Positions 15,922-24,137 of a stretch of DNA of 64,000 nucleotides are shown in pieces (position 1 is the stretch's first letter; every line of letters begins with the position of its first letter). The notes beneath the pieces were generated by a model. The model searched no databases. It worked only from the letters and a program-made list of their open reading frames with translations, and was not told where the DNA came from. Both the position numbers and the translations under genes were made by a program. The DNA is from Nocardioides soli (GTDB lineage Bacteria > Actinomycetota > Actinomycetes > Propionibacteriales > Nocardioidaceae): NCBI RefSeq assembly GCF_014191495.1, contig NZ_JACHWR010000002.1, positions 1,240,001-1,304,000 of the forward strand. Direction: 5' to 3'.

Positions 15922-17889
15922 ATGCCGTGGCCGCTGCGACCTTCCGGCCCGGTGCTCGCGGGAGTGTTCGCCCTCTGGTCGACCGCGTTCCTGTGGCCCC
16001 AGCTGAGCCCCGCGCTGGCCGTCCTGCCCGTCGGGTTCGGCGTGGGCGGCTGGCTGCTGGTCCGGCACGTGGTGGCCGGTGCCCTCGTCGTGGCGATGAC
16101 CCAGGCGGCCGGCCTGGCGCTGGGTGCCCCCGTGGAGAACGCGGCCGGGCTGCTGCCGGCGATCTGCTGCCTGTTCTTCGTCGGCCGCCGGCTGCCTCCC
16201 GCCTGGGGCGGGTGCGTCCTCGTCGGGTACGTCGCGGTCATCGCGGCCAGTGGGTTCGGGGTGTCGCGGGCGCTCGTCGGAGTCCTGCTGTTCACCGGGA
16301 CCTGGCTGGTCGGTCAGGTCGTGGGGGAGGGCGCCGCCGTGGTCCAGGCCCGGCGGGCGGTGGCCCGCGACCTGGAGCTGCGTGACCACGAGGTCACCGC
16401 CGCTGAGGTCGTGGATCGCGAGCGCGGCCGGATCCTGTCGGGCTCCCTCGACATCGTCGAGCAGGCGGTCGCCTCGATGCGCGCCGACGCCGAAGCGGCC
16501 GCGCAGTTGCTCGACCCCCATCTGCTCGACCGCGTCGGCAGTCGCGGCGAGGCCGCCATCGCCGATCTGCGCCGCATCCTGGGCCTGCTGCGGGCACCGG
16601 TCGTCGCGCGGGAGCCGGTCCTGGACGAGGCGCTGCTGCGCTTCGTGACGTCGGATGGTCCCCTGCCCGCGGACGTCGAGCGTCGAGGCGCCTGGCGGAC
16701 GGACGCGCTCCTGGCGGTGGCTCTCGCGGCGGTGGGCCTGGCCGAGGCCGTCGGTCACTCACTCGAGCCCGCCGCCACCGGGCTGGCCGCCGGGGTGCCC
16801 CTCGGGCTCGCCCTGTGGCGCACCGCGCCCGCGCTCGCGGCCATGGTCTGCGCGGTGCCGATGGCCGTGGCGTTGGCGATCGACGTGCCGGTTCCCCACG
16901 GGGTCGTCGAGATGACCACCATCGCGATGCTGGCCTGGGCGGCCGCCGGCGCCGCGACCGAGCTTTCTGGGCTCGGTCCGCGGGCACTCGTGATCCTCCC
17001 CGCCGGGGTGGTGGTGGTCCTCTCCGCCGTCGGGACCTGGCGCTCGCCCACGCTGAGCCTGGTCCCGGTCGTGGTCGCCGCGGTCGCGGCGGTCGCGGTG
17101 TGGACCCGGCGCCGGACCCAGCACGCGGAGAGCGAGGCCGACAGCCGGATCAGCCGCGCGCAGGCCCGGCTGCGGTCGAGTGTCGACGACGCGATGGCGG
17201 CCGAACGGCTCCGGATCGCCCGCGAGCTGCACGACATCACCAGCCATGCGGTCGGGGCGATGGTGCTGCAGGCGCGTGCCGCGCGGGCACTCGCCGGGCG
17301 TGACCCGGTCGCCGCCCACCGGGCGGTCGACAACGCCCTGATGGCGGGAGATCAGGCGATGAAGGATCTCGGCGAGCTCGCCGAGATGCTGCGCGACGAC
17401 CTCCACCGGTCCGACTCCGAGGACCTTCAGGGGCTCGTCGACCGGCTGGGCACCACCGGGCTGGAGATCGACCTCGAGGGCGACCTCCCCGAGGATCCCG
17501 AGATCGCGTTCACGGTGCACCGCATCGTGCAGGAGGCCCTGGCCAACGCCGCCCGCTACGCCCCGGGGGCCCGGGTGCGGGTCCGGCTGGTCGAGGAGCC
17601 GGACCGGGTCAGCGTCCTCGTGCAGGACGGGGGCGGTCGGCACCACGCCGCGGCGCCGAGCGGCACCGGCTTCGGACTCGACGGCCTCGTTGAGCGGGTC
17701 CGGCTCCAGGGCGGCCAGCTGAGCGCGGGGCCCGAGGGCCGGGGCTTCCGGGTCTCCGCCGTGCTGCCCACGTCGCCGGTACCCCCGGTGTCGGGGCCCA
17801 TCGAGGCGACCCCGATGATGACCGCGCCGCCGCCGGCGTCCGACCGGACCGGCCAGGCGGGCCAGACAAGAGAGGTGACTCGACCGTGA
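15922..17889 (+). CDS. NarL-family sensor histidine kinase with duplicated, partly degenerate module
   Basis: 655 aa from ATG 15922. Order: membrane segments (~10-110), a first dimerisation domain whose core RERGRILSGSLDIVEQAVASM aligns with the functional one but has Leu (residue ~176) instead of the phospho-His, a second membrane block (~255-390), then a true HisKA_3 domain AERLRIARELHDITSHAVGAM with His at ~437, and a HATPase domain (IVQEALANAARYAP, GTGFGLDGLVERV). Typical kinases of this family have one module. The N-terminal copy may sense or regulate dimerisation. The gene overlaps the response regulator start (GTGA), so the two form a two-component system. Confidence 0.9.
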   Translation: MPWPLRPSGPVLAGVFALWSTAFLWPQLSPALAVLPVGFGVGGWLLVRHVVAGALVVAMTQAAGLALGAPVENAAGLLPAICCLFFVGRRLPPAWGGCVLVGYVAVIAASGFGVSRALVGVLLFTGTWLVGQVVGEGAAVVQARRAVARDLELRDHEVTAAEVVDRERGRILSGSLDIVEQAVASMRADAEAAAQLLDPHLLDRVGSRGEAAIADLRRILGLLRAPVVAREPVLDEALLRFVTSDGPLPADVERRGAWRTDALLAVALAAVGLAEAVGHSLEPAATGLAAGVPLGLALWRTAPALAAMVCAVPMAVALAIDVPVPHGVVEMTTIAMLAWAAAGAATELSGLGPRALVILPAGVVVVLSAVGTWRSPTLSLVPVVVAAVAAVAVWTRRRTQHAESEADSRISRAQARLRSSVDDAMAAERLRIARELHDITSHAVGAMVLQARAARALAGRDPVAAHRAVDNALMAGDQAMKDLGELAEMLRDDLHRSDSEDLQGLVDRLGTTGLEIDLEGDLPEDPEIAFTVHRIVQEALANAARYAPGARVRVRLVEEPDRVSVLVQDGGGRHHAAAPSGTGFGLDGLVERVRLQGGQLSAGPEGRGFRVSAVLPTSPVPPVSGPIEATPMMTAPPPASDRTGQAGQTREVTRP

Positions 17890-18539
17890 TCAAGGTGGTG
17901 ATCGCCGACGACCAGGACCTGGTCCGCGGCGGACTCAGCGCCCTGCTCGCCTGTGAGCCGGACATCACGGTCGTGGGAGAGGCCACCGACGGGCAGCAGG
18001 CGGTCGGGCTGGCCCGAGAGCGGGCCGCCGACGTGGTGCTGCTCGACATCGAGATGCCCGGGAGCGACGGCCTGCAGGGGATCCGGGCGCTGGCGCAGGC
18101 GCGTCCCGAGGCGCGCGCCCTGATGCTCACCACGTTCGATCTCGACGAGTACGTCTTCGAGGCGCTGCGCGCCGGCGCGAGCGGGTTCCTGCTCAAGACC
18201 ACGCCGCCCGCCGAGCTCTCCGCCGGCATCCGGGCGGTGCACGCCGGGGAGATGCTGTTCGCGCGCTCCGTCGTACGACGCCTGGTCGAGACGTTCGTGC
18301 GTCAGCCACCCACGCCCACCGCCTCGGGTGTCCTCTCCAGCCTCACCGAGCGCGAGGTCGAGGTGCTGCGGGCGATCGCTCGTGGCCTGTCGAACGCGGA
18401 GATCGGCGCCGAGCTCTACCTCGCCGAGACCACGGTGAAGACCCACGTGGCACGCATCCTCGCCAAGCTCAACCTGCGGGACCGGGTGCAGGCGGTGGTG
18501 CTGGCCTACGAGACCGGGCTGGTGCGCCCCGGCGCCTGA
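17886..18539 (+). CDS. NarL/FixJ-family response regulator
   Basis: 217 aa, GTG start overlapping the kinase stop. Receiver domain: acidic pocket IADDQD, phospho-acceptor Asp54 in VVLLDIEMPG, and the conserved Lys in FLLKTTPP. C-terminal LuxR HTH: LTEREVEVLRAIARGLSNAEIGAELYLAETTVKTHVARIL. Partner of the kinase at 15922-17889. Flanked on both sides by genes for secreted Ig-like/propeller proteins that share GTCGTCC inverted repeats upstream, so these are its most likely targets (inference). Confidence 0.92.
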   Translation: MIKVVIADDQDLVRGGLSALLACEPDITVVGEATDGQQAVGLARERAADVVLLDIEMPGSDGLQGIRALAQARPEARALMLTTFDLDEYVFEALRAGASGFLLKTTPPAELSAGIRAVHAGEMLFARSVVRRLVETFVRQPPTPTASGVLSSLTEREVEVLRAIARGLSNAEIGAELYLAETTVKTHVARILAKLNLRDRVQAVVLAYETGLVRPGA

Positions 18540-18547
18540 CCCTCCCC

Positions 18548-18590
18548 GGGACGACCCACGATCGTCCTTGCGGGCGACCGGGGTCGTCCC
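18548..18590. promoter_or_regulatory. GGGACGACCC/GGGTCGTCCC inverted repeat (terminator or operator)
   Basis: Perfect 10-bp arms (18548-18557, 18581-18590) starting 9 bases after the response-regulator stop, with an inner ACGATCGT palindrome in the spacer. It could be a terminator for the two-component operon, or an operator for the secreted propeller gene at 18665, since its half-site matches the one at 14605-14622. Confidence 0.5.
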
Positions 18591-18664
18591 CGCGAGCGAT
18601 GCGGCGGGGGCACCGGACGGGCCACGCTGCTGAGGCCCGTGTTCCCGACCTCCGGAGCCTCACT

Positions 18665-20200
18665 ATGCCCGCCCGACCCTCCCGGGTCGCGGCCCTCCTG
18701 GCCGCCCTCGCCCTGCCGTTGTTCGCCCTCCCGGTGACCACCCTCCCGGGGGTGGCCACGGCCGCGGAGAGCCCGCAGCAGGCCGACGATCTCCAGCACA
18801 CCCAGAAAGCCCAGAAGGCCCAGAAGGCCCGGCACACGCTGCACCCCGGGTCCCCGGCCGCGCCGGGCCGGCGCGTGACGCAGGGCGCCACCCAGCGCGC
18901 GACCCAGCGCGCGACCCAGCGCACCATCCAGTCGGCCGCGCTGGACGGCAGCATCGTCTTCATCCGCAACGCCAACGTCTGGCTGATCCGCCCCGACGGC
19001 ACCGGCCTGCACCAGGTGACCAGCGACGGGACGGCCGACTCGCCCTACGAGGACCCGACGATGTCGGACACCGGCGTCATCGCCGTGGCCCGGGGCGGTC
19101 AGATCATCCGAATGCTGCAGAACGGCGTCGTCCTGGGCGTGCTGGCCCCGCCCAGCCTCTTCCTGCCCTCGCCCGGCACGCTGCTGATCACCCCGATCCA
19201 CGAGCCGGTGATCTCACCCGACGGCTCCCGGATCGCCTACAGCCAGCTGCGGTCGAAGGACTACAGCGGCCGGATCCGCATCGAGGAGCTCACGTCGTTC
19301 ACCGACGCGACCGGCCTCAGCCCCACGACGACGTACGGCATCGTCTCGGGCCGCGAGCCGGCGTGGCTGTCCCCCACGCGCGTCGTGCTCTCCTCCAGCG
19401 GCATCGCCGACCTGCAGGACCTGGGCCACGACGAGGCCACCACCTGGTTCTACCAGGACCAGGTGATCAGCGACGAGGACGGCTATCCGCTGCAGTGGCA
19501 CGGGATCAACCACCCCGAGGTGTCGGCGGACCTGAGCCGGGTGACGTATCTCGTCGGTGACGACTTCGTCGGCATCGGCAGCGTGACCGGCGATCCGCGG
19601 ACGAGCATCCCGGCGCCGCCGACGACGCCGGCCTGCTTCCTCGCCTCGGACGACACCACCACGCCCGGACCGGTGTTCGACTCGCCGAGCCTGGGTCCCG
19701 ACGGCCGGTCCGTGGCCTACGAGGAGCTCGGCGACCTGTGGGTGGTGACGTCCTTCGACAGCTGCGACGCGGCCACGTCCATCCGGCTCCTCGTCCCCGG
19801 CGGGACCAACCCGGACTGGTCCGCGGCCCCGCTGGCGCCGCCGGCCCTGCCGGCTCCGCCTCCGGCGCCCAGGCCCGGCTCCAAGCCCGCACCCGGCCCG
19901 GGTGGCGGCGGCGCCCCCGGCGCCGAGCAGGACCGCTTCGAGGTGTTGGCGAAGGCGGCGGTGCAGGGCTCGGCTCGCGTCGGCAGGACGCTCACCCTCC
20001 GCCCGGCGCGGTTCGCGCCCAGCCCGCAGCGGACCCGGATCCAGTGGCTGCGCAACGGCGCGGCGATCAAGCGGGCGACCAAGCCCCGCTATCGGCTCAC
20101 AGCGGCCGACCGCGGCCGCCGGATCTCGGTCCGGGTGACCGCGATCCGAGCCGGCTACAGCAACCGCTCCGTCACCTCGGCCGCGCTGCGCGTGCGCTGA
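18665..20200 (+). CDS. Secreted TolB-like beta-propeller protein with low-complexity N-terminus and Ig-like C-terminus
   Basis: 511 aa from ATG 18665, giving a signal peptide ending near VATA-AE. Residues ~45-95 are low complexity, with QKAQKAQKA and repeated ATQR units, encoded by short tandem repeats. A beta-propeller follows with blades such as GSIVFIRNANVWLIRPDGTGLHQVTSDG, ISPDGSRIAYSQL and LGPDGRSVAYEELGDLWVV. A Pro-rich linker (PAPPPAPRPGSKPAPGPGGG) leads to a C-terminal repeat QWLRNGAAIKRATKPRYRLTAADRGRRISVRV, like the end of the 7052-8152 protein. It is thus a merged version of the two-gene pair 7052/8149. Function unknown. Confidence 0.8.
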   Translation: MPARPSRVAALLAALALPLFALPVTTLPGVATAAESPQQADDLQHTQKAQKAQKARHTLHPGSPAAPGRRVTQGATQRATQRATQRTIQSAALDGSIVFIRNANVWLIRPDGTGLHQVTSDGTADSPYEDPTMSDTGVIAVARGGQIIRMLQNGVVLGVLAPPSLFLPSPGTLLITPIHEPVISPDGSRIAYSQLRSKDYSGRIRIEELTSFTDATGLSPTTTYGIVSGREPAWLSPTRVVLSSSGIADLQDLGHDEATTWFYQDQVISDEDGYPLQWHGINHPEVSADLSRVTYLVGDDFVGIGSVTGDPRTSIPAPPTTPACFLASDDTTTPGPVFDSPSLGPDGRSVAYEELGDLWVVTSFDSCDAATSIRLLVPGGTNPDWSAAPLAPPALPAPPPAPRPGSKPAPGPGGGGAPGAEQDRFEVLAKAAVQGSARVGRTLTLRPARFAPSPQRTRIQWLRNGAAIKRATKPRYRLTAADRGRRISVRVTAIRAGYSNRSVTSAALRVR

Positions 20201-20229
20201 GCACCTCTGCTCGTCTCCAGGAGAAGACC

Positions 20230-22206
20230 GTGTCACGAACCTTCCTTGCCCGGGCCAGCGGCCTGGCCACGCTCGCCCTGCTGCTCGGCATGGCGCCGGC
20301 CCACGCGATCGACATCGAACCACCCACCATCACCTTCACTCCGGCCGGGGACCGGTGGTTCCCCGGCAGTACGCCGGTCACGGTCGCGGTCGCCGACGTC
20401 GGCGGCGGCTCGGTCGACAGCGTGGAGTACCAACTCACCGGCGCCCATGACTCCGGGGGGCTGCTGGGTCGCAGCGGCGGGACGATCGCCCTCACGAACG
20501 GCGGGGTCACCGAGGTCGTCGTGACCGCGACCGACCGGTCGGAGAACACCGCCCGGAGCACGGTCTGGTTCGGCATCGACCGCGACTACCCGACGGTCGG
20601 CGTCACCGCTCCGGCCGACGGTGCCCGCGTGATCCAGCACTCGACCGTGGCGCTGTCGTACGACTGCGCGGACGCGCTCTCGGGGATCGCGTCGTGCAGT
20701 GACACGACTCCGAGCGGCAGCGCCCTCGACACCTCGACGCTCGGCACCCACACCGCCCAGGCGATGGCCGTCGACCGGGCCGGGAACACGACGACCAAGA
20801 CCGTCGCCTACGAGGTCGTACGCGGCACGTTCGTGCTCGGCGTCAAGTCGTCCATGCTCGGCGGCTTCCGGGTCGGGGAGACCGTGACCGCCGTCCCGCC
20901 GCGCACGACGCCGGCGGCGTCGTCGTACTCCTACCAGTGGCTGATGGACGGCGTCGACGTGCCGGGCGCGACCGAGGCCACCTACGCCGTCAGGCCCACG
21001 GACTCCAACAAGCGGATCTCGGTGCGGGTCACCGCTTCGCGGCCGGGCTACGACGACCTGGTCAGCGAGTCGAGCCGGATACTCGTCGGGCAGGCGTCGT
21101 TCAGCACGTCCGGCCCGGTCATCTCCGGCGACCTCGTCGTGGGCGGCACCCTGGCCGGCTCGATCGAGGCCACCCCCGCCCCCACGGCCGTCTTCTGGAC
21201 CTGGCGGGTCGACGGCACGAAGGTCGGCGACGAGAGCAGCTACGAGGTCCGGCCCGAGGACGTGGGCAAGCGGGTCGTGCTGCAGGCGGAGCTGTGGCGT
21301 CCCGGCTACGTCTCGATCTGGCCGCACACCGAGCCCAGCGAGCCGATCCGGCCCGCGACCCAGGACCTCCAGGTCGTGGCCACGGTGGACGGACACCCGG
21401 CGGTCGGCCAGCAGCTCACCGCCGTCCTGTCGGGCGTTCCCTCCGGCGTCCAGACCGCGTTGCAGTGGTACGCCGACGGCGCTCCGATCTCGGAAGCCAC
21501 CGGCACGAGCCATCTCCTGACCGCTGCCCAACAGGGCACCTCGATCACGGTCGAGGTGACCGTGGACCGGCTCGGCCACGTGCCGTGGCGCACCACCAGC
21601 GCACCGGTCGGTCCGGTCGCGGCCGCTCCGGACGCCGGGCCGAACCCGGGCGGTGCGAACGACCCCGCCGTCGTCGGCACCCCCACGATCTCGGGCACCG
21701 CGGTGGCCGGCCAGCGACTGACGGCCCAGCTGCCGCCACTTCCGGCCGGTGTCACGGCGAGCTACCAGTGGCTCGCCGACGGTGCGCCGATCGCCACCGG
21801 CACCGGACCCACGCTGCTGCTGGGGCGCGGCGAGGTCGGTCGACGCGTCTCGCTGCGAGCGAGCGTCACCGCGCCCGACCGGCTGCCGTGGCACGGCACG
21901 ACCGAGCCGACGACGGCCGTCGCCAAGGCGCGGGCCGTGCTCCGCACCAAGGTGCGCACCCCGCGCGACGCCACCCGCACGGCCACCGTCACGGTGCGGG
22001 TCAGCGCCTCCGGCCTCGCTCCGACGGGCCGTGTCACGGTGCGTCGCAAGGGCAAGACCCTGGCGCGAGCCGCCGTGCGCTCCGACGGAACCGCACGGAT
22101 CACGCTGCGGAGGCTGAAGCCGGGCGGGCAGCGGCTGACGGTGGCCTACGCCGGCGACCCGAGCACGGCCGCGGCCCAGCGCGCCCTGCGGTTCCGGATC
22201 CGATGA
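20230..22206 (+). CDS. Large secreted Ig-like repeat protein
   Basis: 658 aa from GTG 20230, preceded by AGGAGA at 5 bases; gives a signal peptide ending near PAHA-ID. The N-terminal half repeats the layout of the 14710 paralogue (GSVDSVEYQLTG, FGIDRDYPTVGVTAPADG, YDCADALSGIASC). Then come four or more ~90-residue repeats of the YQWLMDGVDVPGATEATY...DSNKRISVRVTA type, the second with WTWRVDGTKVG, and a final Ig-like domain (LAPTGRVTVRRKGKTLARAAV...VAYAGDPSTAAA). It lies 30 bases after the propeller gene with no terminator between, so they are probably one operon. Confidence 0.8.
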   Translation: MSRTFLARASGLATLALLLGMAPAHAIDIEPPTITFTPAGDRWFPGSTPVTVAVADVGGGSVDSVEYQLTGAHDSGGLLGRSGGTIALTNGGVTEVVVTATDRSENTARSTVWFGIDRDYPTVGVTAPADGARVIQHSTVALSYDCADALSGIASCSDTTPSGSALDTSTLGTHTAQAMAVDRAGNTTTKTVAYEVVRGTFVLGVKSSMLGGFRVGETVTAVPPRTTPAASSYSYQWLMDGVDVPGATEATYAVRPTDSNKRISVRVTASRPGYDDLVSESSRILVGQASFSTSGPVISGDLVVGGTLAGSIEATPAPTAVFWTWRVDGTKVGDESSYEVRPEDVGKRVVLQAELWRPGYVSIWPHTEPSEPIRPATQDLQVVATVDGHPAVGQQLTAVLSGVPSGVQTALQWYADGAPISEATGTSHLLTAAQQGTSITVEVTVDRLGHVPWRTTSAPVGPVAAAPDAGPNPGGANDPAVVGTPTISGTAVAGQRLTAQLPPLPAGVTASYQWLADGAPIATGTGPTLLLGRGEVGRRVSLRASVTAPDRLPWHGTTEPTTAVAKARAVLRTKVRTPRDATRTATVTVRVSASGLAPTGRVTVRRKGKTLARAAVRSDGTARITLRRLKPGGQRLTVAYAGDPSTAAAQRALRFRIR

Positions 22207-22232
22207 CGCTCGGTAGCCGGTGATCCCGTGGG

Positions 22233-22273
22233 GGCGACGACGCTGCGATCCGGCGGTCGGTAGCGTCGTCGCC
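22233..22273. other. Inverted repeat abutting the GNAT start codon
   Basis: Perfect 12-bp arms GGCGACGACGCT (22233-22244) and AGCGTCGTCGCC (22262-22273); the right arm ends at the base before ATG 22274 and covers a TAGCGT -10-like box (22261-22266). It may be a terminator of the secreted-protein operon or an operator over the GNAT promoter. Confidence 0.45.
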
Positions 22274-22804
22274 ATGCCCCTTCTCGTCCGTCCCGAGCGA
22301 CCCGGTGACGAGGCGGCGATCTTCGCCGTGACCCGCGACGCCTTCGCCGGCGCCGAGCACTCCAGCGGCACCGAGCAGCTGATCGTCGACGCGCTGCGGG
22401 GTCGGGGAGCCCTGGCCGTGTCGGAGGTCGCGGAGCTGGAGGGCTCCGTGGTCGGCCACGTGGCGATCTCCCCGGTCACCATCATCCCGGTCGACGGGCG
22501 CCGTACGCCGGGCGCGCAGGGGTGGTACGGACTCGGGCCGGTCTCGGTGCGTCCCGACCACCAGGGGACCGGTATCGGCACCGCGCTGGTCACCCAGGCG
22601 CTGGCGGCGATCGACACCGCGATGGGGTGCGTGGTCCTCGGGGACCCCGGCTACTACGGCCGGTTCGGCTTCCGTCCCGATCCGCGGCTCGTGCTCCCAG
22701 GGGTGCCCGCCGAGTACTTCCAGGTGCTGCGACTGGCGGCCCGCGAGATCCCGCAGGGGACGGTCGGCTACGACCCGGCCTTCGACGTCGAGGCCGTGGA
22801 CTGA
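22274..22804 (+). CDS. GNAT family N-acetyltransferase (YhbS-like)
   Basis: 176 aa from ATG 22274. Shows the GNAT acetyl-CoA binding segment GLGPVSVRPDHQGTGIGTALVTQAL (motif A, Q-X2-G-X-G/A) and the YhbS-type ending VVLGDPGYYGRFGFRPDP...EYFQVL. Members acetylate small molecules or protein amines; the substrate is not evident. Transcription appears leaderless, with TAGCGT 13 bases before the ATG. Stands alone between the secreted-protein locus and the channel gene. Confidence 0.85.
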   Translation: MPLLVRPERPGDEAAIFAVTRDAFAGAEHSSGTEQLIVDALRGRGALAVSEVAELEGSVVGHVAISPVTIIPVDGRRTPGAQGWYGLGPVSVRPDHQGTGIGTALVTQALAAIDTAMGCVVLGDPGYYGRFGFRPDPRLVLPGVPAEYFQVLRLAAREIPQGTVGYDPAFDVEAVD

Positions 22805-22844
22805 GCGCGCTCGCGCCGTCTGGGTGGCGGGGCGGTGCGCACGA

Positions 22845-22850
22845 TAGACA
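22845..22850 (+). promoter_or_regulatory. Leaderless -10 box for the TRIC-like gene
   Basis: TAGACA starts 12 bases before GTG 22857; no Shine-Dalgarno sequence precedes the start codon. Confidence 0.45.
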
Positions 22851-22856
22851 GGTCCG

Positions 22857-23492
22857 GTGGACACCACCTCGCCGATGTTCCTGGTCCTGGACCTCACCGG
22901 CACGTTCGCCTTCGCACTGAACGGCGCGCTGACGGCGATCCGGGTCGCCCGGCTCGACATCGTCGGGGTGATCACGCTCGGCATGTTCACCGCGCTGGGC
23001 GGCGGGATGATCCGCGACGTGATGCTCGGGGCGCTGCCACCGGCGACGTTCAGCGACTGGCGCTACCTCGCGGTGGCCGCGATCGGCGGCCTGGTGGCCT
23101 TCGTGGCCGGCCGCCACCTCGACCGGCTGGCCAAGCCGATCCTGGTGCTGGACGCCGCCGGCCTGAGCCTGTTCGCGGTCAGCGGCGCGCTCAAGGGGCT
23201 GGACCTCGGGGTCGGCTCCGCCCAGGCGGTGATCCTGGGGGCGATCACCGCCGTCGGCGGCGGCACCCTGCGCGACGTGCTGATCCGCGAGATCCCGGCG
23301 GTGCTGAGCAGCGGCCTGTACGCGATCCCGGCGCTGGTGGGCGCGTTCGTCCTGGTCGCCGGCGACCAGCTCGGGGTCGCCGACCTGCCGGCTGCGATCA
23401 CCGGGGCCGTCGTCTGCTTCGTCATCCGGATGATCGGCGTCCGCTTCGGCATCGACGCGCCGAGCCCGCCGGGCACCGGGCAACGGGCCTGA
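22857..23492 (+). CDS. Trimeric intracellular cation channel (TRIC/UPF0126) family membrane protein
   Basis: 211 aa, GTG start. Two homologous halves, each with three membrane helices and the conserved GGGMIRDVMLG (first half) and GGGTLRDVLIRE (second half) motifs that mark the UPF0126/YadS family. Prokaryotic members form K+/Na+-conducting trimers related to animal TRIC channels. Appears monocistronic with a leaderless promoter. Some actinobacterial relatives are annotated as glycine or other small-solute transporters, so the transported species is uncertain. Confidence 0.88.
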   Translation: MDTTSPMFLVLDLTGTFAFALNGALTAIRVARLDIVGVITLGMFTALGGGMIRDVMLGALPPATFSDWRYLAVAAIGGLVAFVAGRHLDRLAKPILVLDAAGLSLFAVSGALKGLDLGVGSAQAVILGAITAVGGGTLRDVLIREIPAVLSSGLYAIPALVGAFVLVAGDQLGVADLPAAITGAVVCFVIRMIGVRFGIDAPSPPGTGQRA

Positions 23493-23525
23493 GGGACTCC
23501 CGGGCCGCCGTCGGGGGCCCGGCCC

Positions 23526-23568
23526 TTGCGGCGCCGCGGCGGTCGGCCCTAGATTGGACACATGTCCA
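23526..23568 (+). promoter_or_regulatory. Leaderless promoter with TGGACA-N2-TGTCCA operator before the TetR gene
   Basis: TTGCGG (23526-23531), 18-base spacer, TAGATT (23550-23555), then ATG 7 bases further. The inverted repeat TGGACA-CA-TGTCCA (23555-23568) spans the end of the -10 box and the start codon. The string CTAGATTGGACA-N2-TGTCCAGT recurs before cyp51 (30109-30130), so one regulator, probably this TetR, controls both. Confidence 0.65.
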
Positions 23569-24137
23569 GTCAGTTGTCCGCTTCGCCGCGCCAGGGGCTC
23601 AACCGCCGCCAGGCCGAGACCGTCGAGCGGCTGCTGGCCGCCGGGCACGAAGAGCTCGGCGCGGTCGGCCACGAGGCGCTGACCGTGCGCACCGTCGCCC
23701 ACCGCGCGGGCGTCTCGCCGGCGACGGCGTACACCTACCTGGCCTCGAAGAACCACCTGTTCGCTGAGCTCTTCTGGCGGTTCCTCGCCGAGGACGCCCA
23801 CGAGCCGACCGGCGCGGACGTCATCGAGCGCCTGCAGTCGGTGACCCGCCACCTGACGCGGCGGCTCGCCGAGGAGCCGGAGCTGGCCGCGGCGGTGACC
23901 TCCGCGCTGCTCGGCAGCGACCCCGACGTGGAGCGGCTGCGGCTGCGGATCGGCGGCGAGCTCGTCGCGCGCTTCCGCACGGCCCTCGGCGCGGACGCCG
24001 ACCCGGTCGTGGTCGAGACGGTGGCGCTGGCGTTCTCGGGGGCGCTGCTGCAGGGCGGGATGGGGCTGATGACCTACACCGAGATGGGCGAGCGGCTCGA
24101 CGCGGTCGTCGCCGTGATCATGAGGGGCAATGCGTGA
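23562..24137 (+). CDS. TetR family transcriptional regulator
   Basis: 191 aa. N-terminal HTH: RQAETVERLLAAGHEELGAVGHEALTVRTVAHRAGVSPATAYTYLASKNHLFAELFWRFL, a standard TetR DNA-binding domain. The ligand domain gives no hint of its effector. The start codon lies inside its own inverted-repeat operator (23555-23568), implying autorepression, and the same operator precedes cyp51. It overlaps the P450 gene (GTGA). A TetR-like gene beside the P450s is also found in the mycobacterial cyp51 neighbourhood, as I recall it. Confidence 0.9.
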   Translation: MSSQLSASPRQGLNRRQAETVERLLAAGHEELGAVGHEALTVRTVAHRAGVSPATAYTYLASKNHLFAELFWRFLAEDAHEPTGADVIERLQSVTRHLTRRLAEEPELAAAVTSALLGSDPDVERLRLRIGGELVARFRTALGADADPVVVETVALAFSGALLQGGMGLMTYTEMGERLDAVVAVIMRGNA

